A DNA stretch of 64,000 nt from Lasiosphaeria ovina (taxonomy: Eukaryota > Ascomycota > Sordariomycetes > Sordariales > Lasiosphaeriaceae): contig JAULSN010000005.1 of the NCBI GenBank assembly GCA_033439765.1, positions 1,364,001 through 1,428,000 on the forward strand. The letters run 5' to 3'. A program made the position numbers and the translations under genes. Shown one piece after another: positions 46,163 to 56,579 of the stretch. Each line of letters starts with the position of its first letter. The first letter of the stretch is position 1. The notes under the pieces are model-generated. The model was not told the origin of the DNA. It did not search any database and saw only the letters and a program-made list of their open reading frames with translations.

Positions 46163-48209
46163 TTATATCAGTGTAACCCGTTCGCATATCGCGTCATAGA
46201 AAAATCCGACATGGCCTTTCGGATGATAGATAGTTCCCGACCCAAGCCGTCGATACCGGGGGTCCATATCGGTCCCTTCCTTCGTTACCACCATGCAAAA
46301 GTGACAAGACGTATTCGAGAAAAGGTGAAGGAGGAACGAGCTTTCGCGCTCCCGTTCATCTACCAGCTGGTCGAGCAGGATGGTAACTGACAGAAACTCG
46401 TCCCAGCGACACTCAAAGTCCAATCTGAGGGGGTTTTTGCCTCTCGGCGGAGGCAGCGGCATGCCGAGCGGCTTCAGCAAACCCAGGACAACCAGCTGGG
46501 AACTGACGAGCTTGGACGTGAATGGCACTCCTTCCCACTCGACGTGCCAGCTCGCGAGGCTCAGCTTTTGGTGGTAGTCCTCGAGGTTACTGACATTCGT
46601 CGCCGAGACTACACAGGTCGAAGGGCGGATGGATAGCCACGACCACGTAGGGATGCTCGGAATGGATTAGCCGTAAGCCCTGTCCAGGGTGGGGAGAACC
46701 ACTTACTTCGTTGGGGCGCGGCAGCCGGCGAGGTTCTGGCTGCGGCCGTCAAGTTCGACGTTCCAGCCGAGATCGTACCACAAGGTCTCCTCCCAGCAGC
46801 CGAGAACCGGCGTCCCGCCGGCGGCGTCCTGGTAGTACTTGACCAAGCCGGCAATGGCGGCCATCCTGTCCGAAGGAAAGGTCAGGAGACGCGACGAGTA
46901 CTCTGTCACCCAGGACCACCAGGTCCCGACGGCTCGGGCCGGCGTGCTCATGTCTCGCGTCTCGCTTCCCCGGGACGGGTGGGCTCGGAGGCTGGAACTA
47001 TCCGGGTACCTCACCGTCCCGTCCTCCGACTCCATCCCGACACGGCACTGGTAGTACATTTGATGTTCTGTGAAGTGGACGAGACGGGCCGAGAGGACCT
47101 GCTCCTGAAGCACCCATGCTCTCTCGCTCAGGGGCGCATCCCAGATCGCTCGGGGCGAGGCGACGGGGTATCTGATTGAGCAGGCCTCGACCCCCTCTTG
47201 TTGGGGGCTTCCGTCAAACTTTACGTGGATCAAGGCGTCTGGGTCCGAGCCGTCGAGGGAAAGGCCGCCGTCGCCGCTCGAAGACGAAGTAGCTGCAATG
47301 GTGAAGTAGCTTCCTTGGTAGACGCTAGCCATCTTGACGGCCTCTGCTGCCCAGTCCGCGTCGTCGTCCTGAATTATGCAGAGCGAATCGATCCACAGGT
47401 ATCGGATTCCGAGGGCTCTCGTGACTTGGATTGCATCCGTGAAGGTGCGAGAGAGGGCGGTGGTCGGGATTACTTGCATGTGGCTGGCAAGGTTCGCTTT
47501 GGTCGTCTTTAACGGTGGCCTGGCCGACGAACCCCAGCAATGGCTGAGGGCCACATAGCGAATGGGAGAGATCAGCGCCCCTATCTTGGCTGAACATGCA
47601 AGGCTGATGGTGGATTCATCACCATGCGTGCCTAGATCGAGGAACCGGGCAGGGTAGGTTGTTTGGGCTGTGCCGCAGGTCGGGTGCTCCCTGAAGCAGT
47701 GCTCAAGCCAGTCGTTGATGACTTGGACTCTTTCGGCAAAAACAGGAGACGTCTTGCTCCATACCGCTCTGGTTGCCAAAATATCTTGAATCCATCATGT
47801 CAGCTAATTGGTACCACAGCCGTATTGCTCCATACTAACTCGTGCTACCGCATATTCCAATCCTGGGGTCGTCGTCGCCGTGGAAGGGCGAGTACCCTGG
47901 ATCTTCGACCTCTGCGTTTTCCCACAGCTCCAATTCGAGAACCGTCACGAGAGAGCGCGCTGCTCTTGTTTCGACAAGCTTGACTGCCCATTGTTGGTCG
48001 TTTTGGAGAGCCTTTGCTGAGGATAGAATTTTACAAACGCGACAAGCATTCGAGGATGCAATGAGGGCGGTTATGTTGGAGTGATGGTTGACCGTCTGAG
48101 TCTTCCCGAGTCTCGATGGACGGCAGAAGGTCGATGCTGAGCTGGCTCTGCCTTCGTGGGATATTGAGCCCCAGAGAGCTGCAGATTGACAGAGATCGCA
48201 GACGGACAT
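46163..48209 (-). CDS. HET-domain protein, intact
   Basis: Exons 48209-47840, 47784-46707 and 46655-46163 give 646 codons. The N-terminus MSVCDLCQSAAL and CRVCKILSSAK is the Cys-containing leader common in the family. The HET domain (about residues 190-350) has YVALSHCWGSSARP, LGIRYLWIDSLCIIQDD, WAAEAVKMASVYQGSYFTIA and the closing RAWVLQEQVLSARLVHF. The C-terminal part has PTWSWLSI, formed only after removal of the 51-bp intron 2. HET domains can trigger cell death when cells of unlike genotype fuse; other HET proteins have no known recognition role. The first donor (GTTAGT) could instead be GTAGCA, 12 bases upstream in the transcript, removing four residues. It shares a 468-bp spacer with the HET gene on the plus strand. 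Confidence 0.88.
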
Positions 48210-48677
48210 TCTAGAACGAAGAATCTGAGGCTAGGTATTGCGGTTTACTTTGTGGCCTCCCTTTGCTTTCGGGAGTCTTCGAGGGTAGGGTACATGTACC
48301 TGTTGGACTTTTGGGGTTCTGGCCAGGGTTGGAATTCGCCCGCCGTTCGACCTGTGGGCGCATGCAAGGCAACCCTTTGGGCTTCCATTCCCCAGGCAAT
48401 GTCGCTCAGCCACGAAACAAGTTTGTAGCGCAGCCCCGCACGGCCCTGACACCGACCCATCATACTGTATTATATGGTCTTCAACGGCCTGCAACCCATC
48501 CCTGGCAGGGCCTCCTCGGCTTCCTCCATCCATCCAAATTATCCAACTCGGTGTCGCTGATCACCGTTCAACCCCATTATCCGGTATGCGGTTGACCGCA
48601 ATACCATTACCAGGTAGCTGCATGCTGACAATTTCTGTAGATCAAAAGAAAAGGACAGAAATTCCCTCATATCAGCC
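48210..48677. promoter_or_regulatory. Shared promoter region of two divergent HET genes
   Basis: The 468-bp spacer separates the start codons of two HET genes on opposite strands. No TATA box was assigned. Joint control is an inference. Confidence 0.4.
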
Positions 48678-50540
48678 ATGTCAAACCTCGCAGCTTTCTC
48701 CGACATCACGAGCGCAGATGGCCGAAACGCCACAGCTTCGCAGTCGATTTATGCCCCCATCTCAGAAGACCACATTCGGCTCGTCCGGCTTCATTCCGCC
48801 GCCGCAGGTGGCATGGTGTCCTGCTCGCTCATTCCCACCCGGCGCGGCGATGCCCCTGCATACGAGGCTCTGTCCTATGTCTGGGGATCCCAAGAGAACC
48901 TCCAGCCTATTCGCCTCAACGGCCGCGTTTTCTACGTGACGGAGAACCTGCACAGCGCCCTGGCCCGACTCCGACGGCCAACCGAGGACCGCCTGCTTTG
49001 GATCGACGCTCTCGCCATCAACCAGCTGGATCTCTCGGAGCGAAGCGCGCAAGTGCAGGCCATGCCTTTCACCTACTCGCGTGCGGAGAGGACGCTTGCT
49101 TGGCTCGGCGAAGGTGACGAGAATGTCAGCACAGCCGTTAAGAATCTAGCCGAAATCGATGAGAATGCAACGTTTACTCTACTTGATAGAGAAGTGTATC
49201 GGCGCTATGTTGACGTGTTTGGCTGGTTGGCATTTCTGCCTTACTGGAATAGGGTGTGGGTCGCTCAAGAAACTCACTACTCAAATTCGGTCGTGTTTCT
49301 GTACGGTGTGTACAGCTTCTCGTTCGGCACACTCCAGAACTTGATTAGCTGCGTTCGGAGAAGTTCGTATGCCGATCACAATCTGAGTTATGCCACTGTG
49401 GACGCACTGATCTACCTCGGCGGCATACTCCTAAGAAGTATACCGCTATGGGACTTCCAGCCTGGCTCCGCCAAGGATGAAAACTTTCTCGACCTCCCCA
49501 GATGGCTGAAGGCGTGTTGCCAGAGGGAGTGTTCTGACCCGCGCGACATAATCTTTGGGTTTCACAACTGCTTGGAACCGGCTATTAGACCACACATCAC
49601 CGTATCCTACACGAGAACGATTGCACAGGTCTTTCTTGAATTAACTGAGGCCTTTTTCAGAACGACCGGGAACCTGGAGATATTAGGCTACATTGACGAC
49701 CTCAGTTTTGCGACAGACCATGACCTCAGAGGTTCACCAATACCGTCCTGGGTCCCCAACTATGCCGACGGCGGCGGAGTTGGAGGAAATGCCTTCCGCG
49801 CCATCAAAGACCACAACGAAACCAAAATAGGACCCGAATCCGTCATAATTCCAGCATTCTTTAGGTTAGCAGATGAAGGGAAATTGCTCCACGTTGTCGG
49901 CATAAAGATCGCAACATGCGAGCGGGTATCCCAAAGTTTCACGATTGACCAGAACTTTGATTCGGACACCAGAGCGGCCGAGATTCTTAGCCATTTTGTT
50001 CGTTGTCGGGAACAGCTCGAAGTGTCCGAGTCTGGGGATGACATCAAAGTATATGCTCGGGCGCTTGTCGGACCACTCGGGCAACGTTCTGACATACTGA
50101 ATGTGTTCCTTGAAAGCAAAGAACCCATACGACTCGCGGACAAACGAGTGAGGGATTTACAAGAGATGCACCACAACGAGATTGAATACTGGAGAATGGC
50201 CCATGACCAACGGCCACTATTCTCCTTTATGTCATCCCAAACTATAACTGGCACCTCCGGAGCGCCTAGCACGGGGCCTTGGAGGAGGTTTGGAATCGGA
50301 GCTAAGGGCATGAGAGAGGGTGACCGCATCTACATCATCTGTGGGTGCTCGACTCACATAGTTGTACGGCCCCAAGGTGCGCATAATATTATTGTCGGGA
50401 CATGCTTTTTCCCCCAGAAACAGCATGAAATGACTGGGATGGACCTGCAAAGGGACTTGCAGAGCAAGAACCCACAGCATCGGCGAGGAAACGAAGTCAA
50501 GCTGGAAGAACTGGGTCTAGATGTAATTTCCTTCTGTTAA
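48678..50540 (+). CDS. HET-domain protein (het-6-like), intact, intronless
   Basis: A single frame of 620 codons from ATG 48678. The HET domain lies at about residues 25-180: IRLVRLHSAAAG, YEALSYVWGSQEN, LLWIDALAINQLDLSERSAQ and VQAMPFTYSRAERTLAWLGE, followed by YWNRVWVAQETHYS. The spacing and the INQ-type motif match the het-6/OR-like group rather than the group of the neighbouring gene. The C-terminal half contains RECSDPRDIIFGFHNCLEP and GDRIYIICGCSTHIVVRP, typical of full-length family members. There are no stops or shifts, so it should be functional. Predicted location is the cytosol. Confidence 0.92.
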   Translation: MSNLAAFSDITSADGRNATASQSIYAPISEDHIRLVRLHSAAAGGMVSCSLIPTRRGDAPAYEALSYVWGSQENLQPIRLNGRVFYVTENLHSALARLRRPTEDRLLWIDALAINQLDLSERSAQVQAMPFTYSRAERTLAWLGEGDENVSTAVKNLAEIDENATFTLLDREVYRRYVDVFGWLAFLPYWNRVWVAQETHYSNSVVFLYGVYSFSFGTLQNLISCVRRSSYADHNLSYATVDALIYLGGILLRSIPLWDFQPGSAKDENFLDLPRWLKACCQRECSDPRDIIFGFHNCLEPAIRPHITVSYTRTIAQVFLELTEAFFRTTGNLEILGYIDDLSFATDHDLRGSPIPSWVPNYADGGGVGGNAFRAIKDHNETKIGPESVIIPAFFRLADEGKLLHVVGIKIATCERVSQSFTIDQNFDSDTRAAEILSHFVRCREQLEVSESGDDIKVYARALVGPLGQRSDILNVFLESKEPIRLADKRVRDLQEMHHNEIEYWRMAHDQRPLFSFMSSQTITGTSGAPSTGPWRRFGIGAKGMREGDRIYIICGCSTHIVVRPQGAHNIIVGTCFFPQKQHEMTGMDLQRDLQSKNPQHRRGNEVKLEELGLDVISFC

Positions 50541-51046
50541 GGGAAAGGAGGAGTTTAATATACGAAAGAAATTATAATTGAGCCAATCTAATCCCTCAAT
50601 ATATTAACTAAATGTTTAAAAAGAAGGGGCAAACACGGGTACACGCAGATACGCAAGTCGGCGATTAACTAGACAGCGTCACACCCGAAGTCGTCATGTG
50701 ATAATAATACAACGTCATTGGCCACGCCCCTCGTATCCCCAAGCATTGAGGCCTACAGTCCCTATCGAGAGAGTCTGAGTGGACAAGCGGAAGCTGAAGT
50801 TGGCAAACACTCCGGTTCCCACTTCTGGGCTGCTATAACAGACACCCAGCCCACTTGTATCAACCCAGAAATGTTCCCTGCCTCAAAATCTCTCAGAGGG
50901 CGGCACCCAACACTGTCAGACCCGAAATTAACCAACTGTTCGTCAAAGAAACATGTCTGTCCTTTCATCCTATCCCGTGGGGGGCCCACAGCAGCTAATC
51001 AACTCAAGTCCTCTCTCGGACTCGGATACCCGCCTCAACAGTCGAC
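50541..51046. other. Intergenic region
   Basis: About 500 bp between the HET gene and the small zinc-ribbon-like gene. AT-rich on the left; overlapping short frames on the right look non-coding. Confidence 0.4.
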
Positions 51047-51292
51047 ATGGCGAGCAACAGCCAGGACGCCAAGCTATCCGAGCTTGATGTGGCCAAGGAA
51101 TACCCGCCGCGCGGGGCTCTCCAGCAGTACCGGCTCGACAAGCTCGCGACGTTCACCTGCACTCGCTGCAACAAGGGGAAGAAGTCCAAGCTGGTTGTCA
51201 CGAACAATGGGGACTGGGACGCTCTGCTGTGCAATGGCTGCTACGGCTGGCTTCTATCCAATGGAGCTGGAGTTGAGGGTTCCTCCAATTAA
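51047..51292 (+). CDS. Small zinc-ribbon-like protein, 81 residues
   Basis: From ATG 51047 the protein has a polar N-terminus (MASNSQDAKLSELDVAKEYP), then FTCTRCNKGKKSKLVV, then LLCNGCYGWLLS. Two CxxC pairs about 22 residues apart are the pattern of a zinc ribbon. No signal peptide or membrane segment. It is short but has coherent codon use and a clear motif. Small proteins of this layout are common and mostly uncharacterised in Pezizomycotina; DNA, RNA or protein binding is possible. It is preceded by a pyrimidine-rich stretch. Confidence 0.65.
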   Translation: MASNSQDAKLSELDVAKEYPPRGALQQYRLDKLATFTCTRCNKGKKSKLVVTNNGDWDALLCNGCYGWLLSNGAGVEGSSN

Positions 51293-51469
51293 GAGTTAAT
51301 ACAAGAGTTGGGGTCACATCAACGAGGGTTGTGTTGGAGGGGGTTCTTTTAGTTCATGGTCGCTGTTGCTTCAGAATTACGTTGAAGTTAATATCAGAGA
51401 CAATATCAAATCCGTGCAACCTACCATACGATACGTCTTACTTATCCAACTGAACTCCATCTAAACAAG

Positions 51470-51700
51470 CTACCATGCATTTAGTCCCAGCAGGGGCAGG
51501 GGCAGCGGCAGCGGCAGCGGCAGCCGCATAGACACCGCACCTGCCGCTGAGTCCTGCGGCATCCCCGACGCCGGCAGCATCGGGGGGCCTTCTGGGCGCG
51601 GGCGCGGGCGCGCGACGGGCGCGTCGATGAGGTTGCCAATGGCCATCTGCGCCCGGGTCCTCTGTACTTCGGCGGCGGACATGTTGTTCGATGTCGACAT
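51470..51700 (-). CDS. Hypothetical small protein
   Basis: From ATG 51700 a frame of 76 codons starts MSTSNNMSAAEVQRTRAQMA, then GNLIDAPVARPRPRPE, and ends in a repeat-encoded LPLPLPLPL tail. The N-terminal part looks like a natural helix; the tail comes from a gcaggg/gcagcg repeat, so its frame may be accidental. I do not recognise it. It could be a truncated gene or a chance frame. Confidence 0.35.
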   Translation of the reverse strand: MSTSNNMSAAEVQRTRAQMAIGNLIDAPVARPRPRPEGPPMLPASGMPQDSAAGAVSMRLPLPLPLPLPLLGLNAW

Positions 51701-52647
51701 ACAAAGCCTGACACGCTCTGGACATTAATAATTGACAACGCGGAGCACAAACATTGGCTTCTCTCACGGAGTTTTGTGTAACATTGGGCCACGTCCTCAA
51801 GAGGGCCGCGAATCATTGTCCTGGCACGTCTGCGAGACCTCTCACGGGGAATTTCATGACGAGTGTTTTGAACTGATTTGCTCAAGCCGACGGACGACAC
51901 TAAATCATTTGCAACAAGATCGTTCCTATCAAAAACCCTTTAGACACCGCCACGTTCGCTGGCCTTGGATTTAGAAGTTCCAGCTCAGCAGGTTGCGAGT
52001 AGGTATCGGAGGTTCTTGGAGAAACTTGGGCCCCGGAAATCCTTTGGGTATCTACAAAGGTACCCAACTGTGGTGAACAGGAAGGGCTTGCTGCATCTGA
52101 CTTGTCCATGAGCTAACGGCTCCGTAATGGGATCCGATGAAAGGACGGCGAAGATTTTGCAACTATGTAACGTCACCGCTAACGTAGCCGCAACCTATGC
52201 GGTATGATTAGCATAAACCGAGGAACGCACCGGAATCTCCGAATAGCAACTTTTTTAGTCGAGGTCCAAAAATTGGGCCACACAGCTATGCAAGCTAGGC
52301 TCACCCATAGCTCACCCTAGCTCAGAAGCGGGTCAGGGTCACGCACGAACATGGAAATTGCTGAGGGCAACTTTGATGTAAAAGATAAGGCTGTTGTTTT
52401 ACCTACGTAAACGCTGCTCTCACCACCCCTTGCCGCCCTACCAAGGCCATCTCGGGACATGGTCAGGAAATTGCGATTCAGCGGAGCTCCAAACCAAGTA
52501 ATTTTTCAAAATGTCAGCTTTTGTCGAGGGAACACAGCTTCAGATTGAGCCATAATTACAAGCATCGTTTCAATGTCGACGAAGCGCGACAGCGACATAC
52601 CGGACGATCGGCGAACCCAAGTTGAACCGTATTCTCAAGACCTAGAA
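51701..52647. other. Intergenic region
   Basis: About 950 bp between the small ORF and the 3' end of the tyrosinase gene. No supportable gene. The phrase gctcaccc(a)tagctcaccctagctcag near 52300 is a short local repeat. Confidence 0.4.
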
Positions 52648-54145
52648 CTAAACGTACACATGGCAGAATGCCCCTCCGTGCCCTCCCAGCCCGTCGTGCG
52701 CCTCGAGGACGGGAATCACATCGGTTGAGAGCCACTTGAGATCGATTTTCCTATCCGGGCTCGCGCCGCCGAGGTTGACCTGGGCGTTGATGCGGTTGTC
52801 AGGGTCCTGCATCTGCCAGATCCACCACAGGCGGTCCAGCATGGCGTGGTGGAAGTAGAAGATGGGATCGCCGGGCGAGACCATGGGGTCGCCTCCCGGG
52901 TCGCCGCCGGCGATGTAGTGGCCCGACGTGTGGATGCCCCAGTTGTAGGCGTCGCTGTTGTTCCGCGCCGGCGTCAGCAGCGTGTTGTAGAAGTCGTTGA
53001 TGTTCTTGGACTTGGTGATGAGGTTGTACGACCGGTCCGCCGTCGCGCCGAGCGCCGCGTTGACGTTGACGTCGCGCCGCATGCACCGCGGGTTGTACCC
53101 GCCGCCGCTCGATAGGGGATTCTTTGGCACGTCGTCCATTACTGGCGAACCCGGGCCGACGGAGGCCTTGTAGCTGTCGAGGGGGTTTTAGTCAGTCGCC
53201 TAGCTCTAGGTAAATATTTCCTTTTGCCGGGCTGATTGTGTAAAGTAGTTACGAACTCTTTAAAAGGACCATCCGTGACGCATCCACCTCCGCCGCCAGA
53301 CTTGATTAGGCCGCCACTGGTGCGAAGACCAGTGTACTTGGGATCCGGCGCGCCGTTGCCACCCATACTCGTCGCATTGCCGTTGAACAGGGCTGATTTC
53401 GTGGGATCCTTGGTGTAGCGGTCGTAGTTCATGTACTATTGTTTTGTAAAATCGCAGTAAGCAACTTTGTTCTGTAACAAAACGCTATGGGTGGGAGGAG
53501 GTCAAGTGTAATTTACCGGGTGGTACCCCTTGTAGCCACACTCGTTACGAAGAGCATTCTCGTACGCGAGGAGGAAGTACTTGTGAGCAGGGAACAAGCC
53601 AATCGTGTCGTGCAAAGATCCGGCGTTCGTCAGGTGGTATGCCATGAAATCGTCGAACCGGCTCCGAGCCCCCGGGAACTGGTCCTTGGGTGCCTTGGAC
53701 GGCGCCTTCATGAGGCAGAGCGTGGCGTTGATGAAATCGGCCCGCTGATCGACGGTCATGTCGCCCCTGAATATCAGCGAGTCAGAGACCCATTCCAAGT
53801 AATCAGGCCGGTAGCATCGTTGAGATGGCCAGATATACTTACCACTCCCTCCGTACACCCGCCCTCTCCAGTGTGCAGCCATTGTTCTTGCCCGCGGCGA
53901 TCTTCTTGGTCATGTACGCATCGATATTGGTCATCGTCGTGTCCTCTAGCTTGTCGACAACATCCAAGGCATAGAAACCGTTGCGTTGCCTAGTATGATA
54001 TCCATGAGTTAGTTACCGCTGCTCAGATGGCGAGTCGAGTCCCACACACTCACACGTTCACCTTGGCTCTCCAGTCCCCCGGCGCCGCGACTCCCGCGAG
54101 GACCGAGGGCAGCAGGACGGAAGCACTCCAGATAATAGACCGCAT
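52648..54145 (-). CDS. Secreted tyrosinase / catechol-oxidase-like enzyme (short form)
   Basis: Exons 54145-54054, 53989-53843, 53766-53517, 53435-53253 and 53166-52648 give 396 codons. Residues 1-21 (MRSIIWSASVLLPSVLAGVA) are a signal peptide, so the enzyme is secreted. The type 3 dicopper site is complete. CuA His are at about 124, 132 and 141 in FMAYHLTNAGSLHDTIGLFPAHKYF. CuB His are at about 303, 307 and 330 in GIHTSGHYIAGG and DPIFYFHHAMLDRLWW. The usual HPYWNYD block is HPYMNYD. The protein ends soon after the core, so it lacks the long C-terminal lid domain of melanin-type tyrosinases and resembles short secreted catechol oxidases. It oxidises phenols to quinones. The acceptor of intron 4 is AAG and is the least certain junction. 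Confidence 0.9.
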
Positions 54146-55182
54146 GTTGGGCAAGTAACAGTTGCTCGGTGGCAGACTCCTGTCCTTGTTGAGTAAGACG
54201 CCAGGGCCTTCGGCAACAATGGAACTCCATAAACATTTCGGATCCAAGGCGCTTTTGTAGAGGAGACGCACTCTGTCCTGCTTGGATCAAGTAAGTGGCA
54301 AGTGTGCCCCCCTCGGCCTCAAATAGCCACATTAAATTTGGAGCCGTGAGTGGATTGGCTATCTATGGTTCGCTTAGTGCCCATCGTCAATTATCTTTGT
54401 GGGGTATGTTTACAATTAATTAATTGGCTGGTTCTCGTGGGTCGTCCCGGCAGATGAGCTCTGCCGGGCGAGGCCTGTCACCAGCCTGGAATTTAAAATA
54501 CCCGATAGGTTTAGATGCCCTTGCGTGAAATGTCCCAATCATGTGCCAAGTCGGATTGCGGCCGGCACGGGTGCAGTCGGCACTCGGCTTCTCGTCCAGA
54601 AACAAGTGAAGAGGGATCCTAAAATGGACGGAACGCGGTTAACAACCAACACATCTACAAGCGCCAGCATGAGGTGGTCAACAAACTATTATGCACCAAC
54701 ACAAAGAATTGGGTTTGACATCGCAGGAGCGATTATAATTAGGTGGCGACCTGCTTCCAGCAAAACCTGGCCTATTTAATCCAAATGCGCGCATACCAGA
54801 GCATAGTTAGCTCCATCACTCCCTGTCAAATTTCCTTCCGAGAGCCGTCTCCAGCTACCGAGACGACCATGTCACAATTACTCACGGAGAAGGCAGTTAA
54901 CCCCAACCCCCGCAGCCTTCACCCAATGACACCAACGACGATTCATTAGGTAAATTGGCGGCATTAGTGGTTCCGCGAGGCCCCTCTACCTTTAGCCGAG
55001 AGGCTCGGCAATCCCCTATCGCCATGATTGCCTTGCCCGGCCCCGGCGACATGAATACCAGCTATTTCATTGGTATAATATGACAGTCAACCGCAGTACA
55101 CACACTGACGCGCGGCAAAGGCCGGTTCAGTGAATCTAAACTTTCTGGCTTGATGCTCGGTTCCAAGTTCGCGGACAACAAG
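54146..55182. promoter_or_regulatory. Divergent upstream region of tyrosinase and small secreted protein genes
   Basis: About 1.04 kb between two divergent genes for secreted proteins. Both promoters lie here. A possible TATA-like cctatttaat occurs near 54770. No gene is supported inside. Confidence 0.4.
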
Positions 55183-55808
55183 ATGCGCGCAGCCACTTCC
55201 CTCCTCGTGGCTCTGCTCTGCCGAGTAGGCCTGGCTCTTGACGGCGGCAACTCTGGGCAATACGTGGCGGCCAACTGCACCGAAAGCTCCCCATCGCCTG
55301 CTTATTGGAGGATCGATGACTTTGTGCTGAAGGTTATCAACTGGGACAGCGGCGGATCTATGGGCTCGTTTGGCTTCAAGTCCTACTTCTCGGCGACAAA
55401 CACGACGGTGCAATGTGCGGTGCAAAACGTCGACCTGGCCAAGCTGGGGGATGCGGGACTGTGGTCGAAATGCAACAACACTACCGGGACCGAGTTTCAG
55501 TTCTCCTTCGCCGATATAAGCCTAACCATGAAGGAAACATGGACATGTTCGGGGTCTCCGGGGTGAGTATACATACCTCTATCCTAACCTTGGGCCTCCT
55601 TGGCGCCGTGGGCCGCGGAGAATTGAAAGCTCTTGCGCTAACGTCTCCGCCTCCCCCCATGTGTAGAATCATTTTCAATGCGAATGCGACAGGCAGCATC
55701 ATGATGCACGGCTGCCTCAATAACAGCACAGACAAAGGCGTCGAGTCGGATTGCAATCTGATGGAGTTGGAAATGGCGGCCAACGACACCTTGTCAGCGA
55801 TGACATAG
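55183..55808 (+). CDS. Small secreted protein, Cys-containing, possible effector
   Basis: Exons 55183-55562 and 55667-55808 give 173 codons. The intron (GTGAGT...GTGTAG, 104 bp) restores the phase. The signal peptide is MRAATSLLVALLCRVGLALD. The mature part has about six Cys and several N-glycosylation sites (NCT, NTT, NNTT, NAT, NNST). It has beta-rich stretches such as YWRIDDFVLKVINWD and GSFGFKSYFSATNTTVQC, and FQFSFADISLTM. This pattern is reminiscent of the AA1-like (Alt a 1-type) fungal secreted fold, but I cannot confirm it. Start 55183 is chosen because the signal peptide begins there. The region after the stop is non-coding. Confidence 0.7.
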
Positions 55809-56555
55809 TTGCTATTATTCGGCAACTGCGGTAGAGAGAAGAAAACCATCCGCTCGCCATTACAAGGGCTCTGGAACAACCAGGAGACGCAAGACTTGGT
55901 AACTCGGAATCTCGCACAGACATGGAAGTTGCTGAGGGAAACTTTTGTATAAAACACAGAGGCTGTTATATGTTTAAGACCTGCACACTATTGGCTGAGT
56001 TCTCTAACTACGTCTGATTTGTGACTTCGGTTCGTTTCCTGGAATCTATTGCAATTCTTGCCGTCCCGTTAGTAAGATTGCGTTTGAACTTGGGTGGGAG
56101 CTTAACTTTTCTCAATTATTTCCACGACTATGCGATCAAAAACCAGGGACTTTGCTTCCTATGCTTCCACGGCATTGCCTTTTTAACTTTGCCATTCTTG
56201 CAAAATAGCAATAGAATCTATAATCTGAAAAGGCGTCGATCAAATGCTGAAGACATTCAGTTACCTTCTGATTGCCTCTCTTAAGTTCTTAGCCCCTCCT
56301 ATTCTTCCCTGTCAACATGTGTTTCCTCTTAAATAAAGATAATTTCAGTAGAAAGAGACTTGTATAAGCCCAAACTTGAGTGAACTATTTATTATTTGCT
56401 CACTTCTGTGTCGTGTGTGATGACGGAAATAATAGTATTCGAAATGCACAGCGGCAAATGTCCGTCGGAAAGAGTGAACCAACACCTGATGAAAGAAATA
56501 AGAGAGATAAAAAAGGCCGTGTATCGAAAGGGCAAAAAGGTCAAAAGATAAGAAA
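55809..56555. other. Intergenic region
   Basis: About 750 bp downstream of the secreted-protein gene, AT-rich in parts, with no coding signal. Confidence 0.4.
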
Positions 56556-56579
56556 GGTCGTACCCGGAATCGAACCGGG
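56556..56579 (-). pseudogene. tRNA 3'-end remnant (T arm and acceptor strand)
   Basis: On the minus strand, positions 56579-56563 read cccggttcgattccggg, a perfect five-base-pair T arm and Pol III B box. They are followed by tacgacc (an acceptor 3' strand) and a T run about 12 bases downstream. The matching 5' strand ggtcgta and a D arm are absent from the 150 bases upstream, and no anticodon stem forms. It looks like a truncated tRNA gene or tRNA-derived repeat. Confidence 0.4.
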
